Below are positions 24,701 through 31,321 of a stretch of 64,000 nucleotides of DNA, in pieces. Position 1 is the first letter of the stretch; every line of letters begins with the position of its first letter. Position numbers and translations under genes: made by a program. The DNA is from Limnoglobus roseus (GTDB taxonomy: Bacteria > Planctomycetota > Planctomycetia > Gemmatales > Gemmataceae): the NCBI RefSeq assembly GCF_008254045.1, contig NZ_CP042425.1, forward strand, positions 7,268,163-7,332,162, read 5' to 3'. The notes beneath the pieces are model-generated. The model had not been told where the DNA came from and searched no databases. It was given only the letters and a program-made list of their open reading frames with translations.

Positions 24701-27093
24701 GCCCGAACGGCTTCGGCGAGTTCATCGCGGACGGGCGGGAATACCTCATCGCGCCCGCGCAGCCCGGCGCCGTGCCGCCGTTGCCGTGGGCGAACGTGAT
24801 CGCGAACCCGGCGGCCGGGTTCATCATCACCGATTCCGGGGGCGGGTATGTGTGGGCCGAGAACAGCCAGACGAACCGCCTGACCCCGTGGAGTAACGAC
24901 CCCTGCCTCGATCCCCCGGGCGACTGCTTCTTCGTGCAGGACCTCGACACCCTGGATGCGTGGTCGCCGACGCCGCTGCCGTGTGCCATCGCCCCCGTCG
25001 AGGTGCGGCACGGCGCCGGGTATACCGTGTTTCAATCGCACCAGGCGGGACTGCAACACGAACTCACCGTGTTCGTTCCGGTGGCCGACGCGGTGAAGGT
25101 GTCGCGGCTGAAGTTACGAAACACCGGCACTCGCATCCGCCGCGTCGCGGTCTTCTACTACGCCGAACTGGTTCTCGGTTCGACGCGCAGCGCCACGGCC
25201 CAGCACATCGTCACGGAACTGGATGCCGACTCCGGCGTCGTGCTGGCTCGTAATCCGTTCCACCCGATGGAATCACAACGAGTGGCGTTCGTCGATTGCG
25301 ACGTACGGCCGCGGACCGTCACCGGGGATCGGGCCGAATTCTTGGGCCGCAACGGTCGCCTAGCCACGCCGGCCGCGCTGGAGCGGGTCGCGCTTTCGGG
25401 CCGCGTCGGTGCGGGTTACGATCCGTGCGTCGCCATCCGTGGCACGCTGATCCTGGCCCCGGGGGAGGAGCAAACCATCGTCGGCCAGATCGGCCAGGTC
25501 GGCGACGTTCGCGACGTCCGCCGTACCGTGGCCGCGCACCGCGGTGCCGAGGCCGAGAAAGCCCGCGAGGCTGTGGCGAACCGATGGCGGCATTTTTCGG
25601 ACACCATCCGCATTCAGACGCCCGACGCCGCGTTCAACTCGTTGATGAACCAGTGGCTGCCGTATCAGGTTCTCTCCTGTCGGCTCTGGGGACGCTCGGC
25701 CGTGTACCAGTCCGGCGGCGCCTATGGCTTCCGCGATCAACTCCAGGACGTGTGCGCCCTCGTTCACGCGGCCCCTGGCCTCGTCCGCGATCAAATTCTC
25801 CGGGCCGCGGCTCGACAGTTCACCGAAGGGGACGTGCAGCACTGGTGGCACGAGCCGGGCGGGGCCGGCGTGCGAACGCGCATCTCGGACGACTTCCTGT
25901 GGCTGCCGTACACCGTGGAGTACTACGCCACAACAACCGGGGACCGCGAAATCTGGGACCGATCGGTCCCGTTCCTTTCCGGCCGGGCGCTCGAACCGCA
26001 GGAGCATGAAATCTTCGAAACGCCGAACGTCTCGGAAGAGAGCGGTTCGATCTACGAGCACTGTGTCCGAGCCTTGAAGCGCGGCTGGGCGTTGGGGCCG
26101 CACGGGCTGCCGTTGATCGGGACCGGGGACTGGAACGACGGGATGAACGAGATCGGCTCCCACGGCCGTGGCGAGAGCATCTGGCTGGCGTGGTTTCAGA
26201 TCGTGGTCCTCACGCGATTCATGCCGATCGCCGAAAGCCGGGGCGACGCCGAGTTCGCGGAGAAGTGTCGCCAGCATGCGGAACAACTTCGTGTCGCCGT
26301 CGAACAACACGGGTGGGACGGCCGCTGGTACCGCCGGGCCTACTTTGACGACGGTTCGCCGGTCGGCTCGGCCGCGAACGAGGAGTGTCGGATCGATTCG
26401 CTGGCGCAAACGTGGGCCGTGCTGTCGCGCGTCGCAGATCGTGACCGTGCGACGCAGGCGATGGACGAGGTGATGCGGCAACTCGTCCAGCCAGAGGACC
26501 GACTGGTTCTGCTCTTCACGCCGCCGTTCGACGCCGGGCCGCAACAACCGGGTTACATCAAGGGCTACGTCCCCGGCGTCCGTGAGAACGGGGGGCAGTA
26601 CACGCACGCCGCTGCGTGGGTGATTCAAGCGCTGGCCGAGTTGGGCCGCGGCGACGAAGCATTCAAGACCTTCAACCTTCTGAATCCCGCGTCGATCACC
26701 GCCACCGGCGACGGCGTCAGCCGCTACAAGGGCGAACCGTATGTCGTTGCCGGCGATGTGTACTCGCTGACTTCGCACCGCGGTCGCGTCGGCTGGACGT
26801 GGTACACCGGGTCGGCGGGTTGGCTCTATCGCATCGGATTGGAAAACATCATTGGCTTGCGCCGCTCGAATGATGTGCTGGAAATACGACCCTGTCTGCC
26901 GAGCGCCTGGGACCGTGTCGAGATCACGTATCGCTTCGTCGATACGGAGTACGCGATCGTGGTCACGAATCCTCAACGATCCTCTCCCGGCGTCGTGAAC
27001 GAAGTGTACCTCGACGGGGCGCTTCAATCCGATCATCGCGTGAAGCTTCAAAACGACAAAGGGAAGCACACCATGGAAGTGCGGCTTCAATAG
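18751..27093 (+). CDS. ndvB: Cyclic beta-1,2-glucan synthase-like giant membrane enzyme
   Basis: About 2780 residues from ATG 18751, matching the NdvB/ChvB family (cyclic beta-1,2-glucan synthesis from UDP-glucose at the inner membrane). After a soluble N-terminus, two membrane helices lie at ~393-443. A GT84-type glycosyltransferase core has its DxD in RFILTLDTDTVLPRDAAKHM (~residue 600). More helices lie at ~800-840 and ~927-964, then a glucoamylase-like region, and finally GH94-like phosphorylase modules to the end (GTGDWNDGMNEIGSHGRGES near 2456, ENGGQYTHAAAWVIQALAEL). Length and domain order are complete. It faces an ABC exporter 0.5 kb away. The gene stands alone, with no nearby glucan-modification genes. 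Confidence 0.9.
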   Translation: MSDVAVDLPFSQPAQSPSHLSQVLRTKKSSLNDLALDTLDSAAPGDRRLLKRFRQNVSRIQRAYQELSVSARQGGPVSSVADWLLDNYYVIESVLRQIRSHLPRSYYRELPAIARGSDAGLPRIFSLATTLLAQTEGAISEPQLRADVKAFQQIATLTIGEVWAIPTMLRLATVEAIRNLADDILKTRHEMVQAESDLAMVRAGRRTQLPATATDAYRLYFWDALKTHSIAADAEADVVHDWVKVHLADVNEVAHREHTRQAGEQLAIGNAVTNLRVLDVIDWMAFFEAVSGVEEVLRTDPNGVYATQDFATRDRCRRAVEELAKGSRRAELDVARLAVAMATQHREYPVSGHVASVLLGESREAFEQQLGYRPTWSAVRQTVAVRHPHLVYFGSLAVFTLALLVATLLFSPLPAWWAPLVILPLALSPCLDLAVAFTQIVARQFAPPRVLPKLDWKGDIPDDCATFLVVPTLISRPAQAAGLIERLELHYLSNPDGALRYALLTDFTDAAQETMPDDEACVTALTTGIAKLNQQYATPESPRFFVFHRCRQFNPTEGCWMGWERKRGKLEEFNHLLRGAAETSYTTKFPATEGLPRMRFILTLDTDTVLPRDAAKHMIATLAHPLNRARKSADGRRVEAGYAVLQPRVNFLYQTGFRSWFARLFAGSAGVDPYSTACSDTYMDLFARGSFTGKGLYDIDAFADTAGEAFPDNRILSHDLIESNYARCALATDIEVYDEFPARYHAYARRDHRWIRGDWQLLPWLGKRVPTPREPLPNVLPALERWKIVDNLRRSLLAPALILLLVAGWTILPGSAWGWTLLALAPLAFPTLAMVLGGCTTILKGRTPRRVWAQLRFDLGNTAGQGLLRIVFLLNEAVHAVDAIARTLYRLLISRRHLLEWESAAATDRRLGDDFRSFATAMRTNSVLALGLTALVAWFAPWSLIAAAPLLASWLLAPFVAYRVSQPRAVREILLTDADRHELERVARRTWDFFETFVNDDGNWLPPDNYQESPLGVVAHRTSPTNIGLYLLAVQAANDFGYITPGAMCDRLEKAFDSLDRLERNHGHFLNWYDTSKLTTLLPAYVSTVDSGNLLACLLALVHGLNEDDTRTSNPAQIGLDHTLGVLLDELDREGYKASPKDSLAAAVQGGDRTAILKAVEGLKASIVTESESNRWLNLLVRQVQQKHATTNGEPLHARLAALAARARRYADEMDFRFLFNADRELFTIGYNATANRFDANYYDLLASEACIASFLAVARGEVARKHWFRLGRLATRAAGSTGLVSWGGTMFEYLMPRLLLPIPPGVLLDKAQRTAVKRQIEYGKEIHLPWGISESGFAVVDAGQVYQYQSFGVPGLGLKRGLDRDRVIAPYATLLAVDVDPVEAVKNLRHLRSLGGEGRYGFYEAMDFTPDRSEGTAPNVVKSYMAHHQGMGFLAIANRLRGGVFRRRLRAEPAVKAAELLLEERVPTDAPLLEPLGPPENSTGPAALISSASKRRITTPDTPTPKTHILSNGHYSVMVTNAGAGFSAWNAYSVTRWRPDGTCDEQGQFVYIRDRQTGKFWSAGYQPTRREPKSFEVIYAIDKAEFRRIDDEIETVMEVVVAPDRDLEVRRVTLANLGQRPRSLDLTSYAEIVLDTQAADVAHPAFGKLFLETEWLANSSALLVRRRPRSPQAPAPWAFHATIGPDATGEVSWDSDRVQILGRRRTTAEPAMLDSHCANLGGTTGAVLDPALALRRHVTVEPGERATVSFVTGAAMTREAILKLLESVSTPAAVDHVFELAWAQSRIELQHNHLKTEDIHLFQRLAGHLLYPVGPLRAPQQILATNRESQSGLWRFGISGDWPITLVRLNGPDGLPLLRHLLLAHHYWTSHGLKADLVVLLANAGGYFDELHNQTTGLVRSLVPADRLDRPGGVFVRKGWQMNEADRVLLLTVARVVLDDRSGPLESQADRLGTPQSMPPRLVRKSGTPARPEPRIEPTPRHCPNGFGEFIADGREYLIAPAQPGAVPPLPWANVIANPAAGFIITDSGGGYVWAENSQTNRLTPWSNDPCLDPPGDCFFVQDLDTLDAWSPTPLPCAIAPVEVRHGAGYTVFQSHQAGLQHELTVFVPVADAVKVSRLKLRNTGTRIRRVAVFYYAELVLGSTRSATAQHIVTELDADSGVVLARNPFHPMESQRVAFVDCDVRPRTVTGDRAEFLGRNGRLATPAALERVALSGRVGAGYDPCVAIRGTLILAPGEEQTIVGQIGQVGDVRDVRRTVAAHRGAEAEKAREAVANRWRHFSDTIRIQTPDAAFNSLMNQWLPYQVLSCRLWGRSAVYQSGGAYGFRDQLQDVCALVHAAPGLVRDQILRAAARQFTEGDVQHWWHEPGGAGVRTRISDDFLWLPYTVEYYATTTGDREIWDRSVPFLSGRALEPQEHEIFETPNVSEESGSIYEHCVRALKRGWALGPHGLPLIGTGDWNDGMNEIGSHGRGESIWLAWFQIVVLTRFMPIAESRGDAEFAEKCRQHAEQLRVAVEQHGWDGRWYRRAYFDDGSPVGSAANEECRIDSLAQTWAVLSRVADRDRATQAMDEVMRQLVQPEDRLVLLFTPPFDAGPQQPGYIKGYVPGVRENGGQYTHAAAWVIQALAELGRGDEAFKTFNLLNPASITATGDGVSRYKGEPYVVAGDVYSLTSHRGRVGWTWYTGSAGWLYRIGLENIIGLRRSNDVLEIRPCLPSAWDRVEITYRFVDTEYAIVVTNPQRSSPGVVNEVYLDGALQSDHRVKLQNDKGKHTMEVRLQ

Positions 27094-27103
27094 CCGCATT
27101 CGA

Positions 27104-27133
27104 CCGACTTGCGCAACCAATCGCGCAAGTCGG
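27104..27133 (+). terminator. Hairpin after the glucan synthase gene
   Basis: CCGACTTGCGC (27104-27114) pairs perfectly with GCGCAAGTCGG (27123-27133), 11 bp downstream of the stop codon. No clean U-tract follows, so it may need Rho or act as an mRNA 3' stabiliser. Confidence 0.55.
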
Positions 27134-27322
27134 ATACCATTCTCCTCACTTCGGATGCCGTTGGACTACAGAATCTCTTCCGATCCCACCTTCGAGATCT
27201 CAATCGAAGAAAACTGCTTCAATCTCGGTGTCAAAAGCAAGCAGAACGTGAAATCGGCGTCCAGATCGTCCGTTTGTGGAACGCAAGCTGCATAAGGTTG
27301 CTCACTCTCCGGGAGAACCATC

Positions 27323-27523
27323 ATGACGCACGATCTAAGCTTTACCAATAACAGCCCGACTGCTGAACTGTCCGCCACGGTGAAAGGCCACGAAACGCTG
27401 ATCGCCGATCCGCGAGATGGGATTCGTCCTTCGGAGTTTGTTCAAAACAAACTCATCAGTTCGTTGCCCTCCTCCTCGATCCCGGTCAGCAGCCTGCACA
27501 TGCACCGACGATGTGCGCGATAA
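27323..27523 (+). CDS. Small hypothetical peptide (66 aa) with good ribosome binding site
   Basis: GGGAG lies seven bases before ATG 27323. The peptide begins MTHDLSFTNNSPTAELSATV and ends in a Ser/Pro-rich segment followed by HMHRRCAR. It is polar, has no membrane segment, and carries a single Cys near the C-terminus. An exporter of the peptide/lipid/glucan ABC type is encoded convergently just downstream, so a secreted or modified peptide is conceivable, but nothing in the sequence proves it. Confidence 0.4.
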   Translation: MTHDLSFTNNSPTAELSATVKGHETLIADPRDGIRPSEFVQNKLISSLPSSSIPVSSLHMHRRCAR

Positions 27524-27535
27524 GTTGAATGAAAT

Positions 27536-27579
27536 ACGACGCGGGCGGCGCTCGATGAATCGAGCGCCGCCCGCGTCGT
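27536..27579. terminator. Strong bidirectional terminator hairpin
   Basis: Arms of ~20 bp (27536-27556 and 27559-27579), very GC-rich, centred between the small ORF and the end of the ABC gene. TTTA follows on the plus strand and ATTTC-type sequence on the other. Its position between convergent genes fits two-way termination. Confidence 0.75.
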
Positions 27580-29415
27580 TTAGCCGTTCGCCGGGCTGAC
27601 TTCGGAGCATCGAACGAGCTCGGCAAACAATCCATTTTTCTCGATCAATTCCCGATACGACCCCACTTCCGCGATGCGGCCGTCGTCGAAAACAAAGATG
27701 CGATCGGCGTCAACGAATGTGCTCAGTCGGTGGGCCACCATAATGACGGTGCGGTCTCGATTCGCCGTCCCGATCGCCTTCTGGACGAGGCGTTCGCTGA
27801 TGGTGTCGAGGGCGCTCGTCGCTTCGTCCAGAATCAGGATGGGCGGGTTCCGCAAGAAGACGCGGGCCAACGCCAGCCGTTGCCTCTGGCCGCCTGACAG
27901 GTTCTGCCCCTTCTCGGCGACCGGCGTTTGATAGCCGTTCGGCATCGCGTTGATCTCCTCGTGTATCGCCGCCAAGCGCGCGGCACGTTCAACTTCTTCG
28001 TCCGTACACGAGCGGTGAAGGCCGTACTCGATGTTCTCCCGGATCGTGCCGGCGAAGATGAACGGGTTCTGCCCGACGTAGCCGATCTGATCGCCGATCG
28101 CTTGCCGCGAGATGTTCGCGATCGGCATTCCCTTCAGCCAGACTTCGCCCTCCTTCGGGTGGAGCAAGCGCGTCAGCACTTTCAACCACGTTGACTTCCC
28201 GCAGCCTGTTTTTCCGGCGATTCCCACTGTCTCGCCGTGGTGGATCGTCAAACTCACGTCGTTCAACGCGGCGCGAGATTCGCCGCTCGTAAGCTGGTAC
28301 TGAACGCTCAATGCTTTCACTTGCACGACGGCCGGGGCATCTTCGGGGAAGACCGTCGCCGACGTGTCGAACGACGGGTCATTCGGGAGGGCCAGCAGCT
28401 TTTGCAGGTCCATGACCCGGAGGCTCGCTTCGTGGCCCTCATCCAACACGCGGTGGATTTCGTTCAACGGGGCCATCGCACTCAGGTAGAGCATGGAAAA
28501 TGTCAGAATGTCGCCGAAGCTGATCGCCCCGTGAATCGCGAGGTAGGCCGCGAAGGCCATCACGCCGACGTGGAACAGCCCCTCGATCATGGCCTTGCCG
28601 GCGCCGAAGAGCGACATCGCGACGTGGTGTCGCAATTCCTTCTTCCGCTTGCGTTGAGCCGCGACCGCAACGCGGTCCAGTTCCCAGTCGAGCGTGTTCG
28701 CCACCCGAATGTAGTCGAGGCCGCCGAACTGCTCGACGATGATGCCGTCCATCTCTTCGCTGACTTTCAACAGTTGCAACCGCACGCGGCGTTGCGAGAT
28801 GAGTTGCCAGACCGTCAGGCTCAAGGAAATCGGAATGATCCCGGCCAGCGCGAGGCCGAGGGCCGGCTGTTTGGCCACGGCCACGCCGATGGAGAGCAAG
28901 CCGATCAGGACCGCCGGGAAGAAATCCAGGAACGACAGGCGCAACAGCCGAAGGTAAGCGCTGACGCTACGGAACACCCGCCCGTGGAGGACGCCGATCT
29001 TTTCGTGCGTGAGCGTGGACAGGTCGGCCCGCATGAGGCGGTTCACGACCTCCAGTGTTGTTTGCTGTTCGATCCGCGTGCAGGTTTTTTCGACCAGGTA
29101 GCGACGGGCGACGCCGAGGAGTTCGCGAAGGAAGACCAGGGCCGCGATGGCTCCGAGCAGGACGGCGATGGTTTGAAAGATCGCCGCCTGCGGTTCATGT
29201 TGCGTGACACCGGCATGAACACGATCCACCAGTTTGCCCGACAAGAGGGGCAGTCCGGTGTTCGCGACCCCTGCCACGGCCATGAGGACGAAGGCTCCGA
29301 ACAGCGCGAGTTGTTGTTTCCGGGGCACCATTCGCCAGGACGCGATGGCGTTGCGGACAAGTTCTGAGACTTCGACTCGGAATCGCAACGCGGGTGAACT
29401 TCTGTCGGTAGGCAT
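27580..29415 (-). CDS. ABC exporter, fused membrane and ATPase domains
   Basis: 611 residues from ATG 29415, preceded by AGGGCGGAG. It is a type-1 half-exporter: six membrane helices in residues ~25-310 (LALFGAFVLMAVAGVANTGL opens them), then a nucleotide-binding domain with Walker A GKTGCGKST, Q-loop GYVGQNPF, signature LSGGQRQRLALARVFLR, Walker B ILILDEATSALD and H-loop MVAHRLST. It probably homodimerises. The family includes NdvA, which exports cyclic beta-1,2-glucan; its place opposite the NdvB-like gene makes glucan export plausible, but MsbA-like lipid or peptide export cannot be excluded. The upstream stretch 29416-29788 holds no gene I can support. Confidence 0.88.
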   Translation of the reverse strand: MPTDRSSPALRFRVEVSELVRNAIASWRMVPRKQQLALFGAFVLMAVAGVANTGLPLLSGKLVDRVHAGVTQHEPQAAIFQTIAVLLGAIAALVFLRELLGVARRYLVEKTCTRIEQQTTLEVVNRLMRADLSTLTHEKIGVLHGRVFRSVSAYLRLLRLSFLDFFPAVLIGLLSIGVAVAKQPALGLALAGIIPISLSLTVWQLISQRRVRLQLLKVSEEMDGIIVEQFGGLDYIRVANTLDWELDRVAVAAQRKRKKELRHHVAMSLFGAGKAMIEGLFHVGVMAFAAYLAIHGAISFGDILTFSMLYLSAMAPLNEIHRVLDEGHEASLRVMDLQKLLALPNDPSFDTSATVFPEDAPAVVQVKALSVQYQLTSGESRAALNDVSLTIHHGETVGIAGKTGCGKSTWLKVLTRLLHPKEGEVWLKGMPIANISRQAIGDQIGYVGQNPFIFAGTIRENIEYGLHRSCTDEEVERAARLAAIHEEINAMPNGYQTPVAEKGQNLSGGQRQRLALARVFLRNPPILILDEATSALDTISERLVQKAIGTANRDRTVIMVAHRLSTFVDADRIFVFDDGRIAEVGSYRELIEKNGLFAELVRCSEVSPANG

Positions 29416-29788
29416 ACATTCTCCGCCCTGTTGAACCTGCGTCGCCGGCGGGTTCAACAGGGCCGTGCAGCGACGCGGCGAACTTTTTTCGCAACCGGGA
29501 GAGTGGCCCTCAGTGAGCATCTCTGATGCCACGGGAAGCGGCCGCGGGACCGCCGGAACGAACACCTTTCATGCTGAGGTATCATCCCCAATACCTCGTG
29601 GGGACCGGTCAAGACGCGCGGATTGTTGAGAATCGAAGGTTGAGCTTCGACCGCGGCAGGTGGCACCTCAGCCTCAATCTTCTTCACCTACCGCTGCCGC
29701 GACATGCCACGCTCTCACTCGGCGAACTCGGGTTCCGGAATGAACTTGTGCGAACCGCCGCGAGCACGGGTGGCCCGGGCGGCTCAAG

Positions 29789-31189
29789 TTACACCAAGAT
29801 TTCCTTCACCACGCGGGCCGGCTCGACGCCACTGAGCTTCGCGTCGAGGCCCTGGAACTTCACTGTGAACCGTTCGTGGTTGATCCCCAACAGGTGGAGC
29901 ATCGTCGCGTGCAGGTCGTGGACGCTGACCACATCTTCGACGGCGTTGTAGCCGAGGTCGTCGGTGCTGCCATACGTCAGGCCACCCTTGATGCCACCGC
30001 CGGCCAGCCACATGCTGAACCCCTTCATATGGTGGTCGCGGCCGCTGCCGCCCTGCGACATCGGCGTGCGGCCGAACTCGCCGCCCCACACGACCAGCGT
30101 GCTGTCGAACAGGCCCTTGTCCTTCAGGTCGCGGATCAGGGCCATCAGCGGGCGGTCCACTTCTTCGATCTTCAGTTTGATGTCGTTCTTGATGCCGCCG
30201 TGGTGGTCCCAGTCGCGGTGGTAGAGTTGGATGAACCGCACGCCGCGCTCGGCCAAGCGGCGGGCGAGCAGGCAGTTGGCCGCGAACGTGCCATCGGAGC
30301 CTTTCGTGCCGTACAGGTCGAGGGTCTTCTTATCTTCCTTCGCCAGATCCATGAGGCCGGGCACGCTGGCCTGCATCTGGAAGGCCATCTCGTACTGCTT
30401 GATCCGCGTGGCAATTTCCGGGTCGTCCACGACGCCGTTGTGCAGGGTGTTAAGGTTCTGAATGGCGCTCACCGCGTCGCGCTGCTGGTCACGACTGACG
30501 CCGGCGGGACTGCTCAGATAGAGGACCGGGTCGCCCTTGCTGCGGAGGTTCACGCCTTGGAACTGACTCGGCAGGAAGCCGCTGTGCCACTGCCGCGAGG
30601 AGATCGGCTGGTTCTGCCCGCCGCGGCCCTGCGACGTGAGGACGACGAAGCCCGGCAGGTCTTTGGTTTCACTACCGAGGCCGTAAGTGATCCAACTGCC
30701 CATGCTCGGCCGGCCGCTGATCGTGGTGCCGGTGTTGATGAACGTGTGGGCCGGGTCGTGGTTGATCGCCTCCGTGTGCAGACTGCGGACGATGCAAATG
30801 TCGTCGGCCACTTCGCCGAGGTGCGGGAACAGTTCGCACATCTCCTGGCCGGACTTGCCGAACTTCTGGAACTTGTACTGAGGGGCGAGGCACTTCAACT
30901 GCTGCCCCTGAAGTTGCGCGATCGGCTGGCCCTTGGTGAACGACTCCGGCATCGGCTTGCCGTCCATCTCGGCGAGCTTCGGCCGGTAGTCGAACGTCTC
31001 CAGGTGCGACGGCCCGCCGGCCATGCACAGCCAGATGACCCGCTTGATCTTCGGGGTGTGATGGAGCTTCACCGCCCCCTTCGGCGTCTCGGCCGCCGAG
31101 AGCTTGGGGTTCAGCAAGTGACTCAGGGCGAGCGCGCCGAGGCCGCGGGTGGTGCGGCCGAGGAAGACGCGGCGTTGAATCAGGCTCAT
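29789..31189 (-). CDS. DUF1501 domain protein (sulfatase-like), Tat-exported
   Basis: 466 residues. A twin-arginine signal (RRVFLGRTTRGLGALALSHL) leads into a DUF1501 domain of the alkaline phosphatase/sulfatase superfamily: RVIWLCMAGGPSHLETFDYR, LVVWGGEFGRTPMSQGG, SGRDHHMKGFSMWLAGGGIK. In planctomycetes these genes almost always follow a PSD1/cytochrome C gene, as here (133 bp apart, same strand). The biochemical role is not established; surface or periplasmic polymer handling is usually suggested. Confidence 0.93.
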   Translation of the reverse strand: MSLIQRRVFLGRTTRGLGALALSHLLNPKLSAAETPKGAVKLHHTPKIKRVIWLCMAGGPSHLETFDYRPKLAEMDGKPMPESFTKGQPIAQLQGQQLKCLAPQYKFQKFGKSGQEMCELFPHLGEVADDICIVRSLHTEAINHDPAHTFINTGTTISGRPSMGSWITYGLGSETKDLPGFVVLTSQGRGGQNQPISSRQWHSGFLPSQFQGVNLRSKGDPVLYLSSPAGVSRDQQRDAVSAIQNLNTLHNGVVDDPEIATRIKQYEMAFQMQASVPGLMDLAKEDKKTLDLYGTKGSDGTFAANCLLARRLAERGVRFIQLYHRDWDHHGGIKNDIKLKIEEVDRPLMALIRDLKDKGLFDSTLVVWGGEFGRTPMSQGGSGRDHHMKGFSMWLAGGGIKGGLTYGSTDDLGYNAVEDVVSVHDLHATMLHLLGINHERFTVKFQGLDAKLSGVEPARVVKEILV

Positions 31190-31321
31190 TCTCTAGGCCT
31201 CAAGAATGGCCCGCTGATAACGCGGATTTCAACGCAGATGAAGACGATCAAGCAATGAATTCCTGGCTTTCATCATCTTCAATCTGCGTCCGAAGGTCGG
31301 CGTCGTCAGCGGGCCGTGTTT

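Noticed and set aside
25360..27120. 586-residue minus-strand frame opposite the glucan synthase
   Set aside because: Antisense shadow of a conserved domain; no independent motif.
29876..31258. 460-residue plus-strand frame opposite DUF1501
   Set aside because: Antisense shadow with Val/Leu/Arg/Ala-rich sequence; DUF1501 on the other strand is unambiguous.
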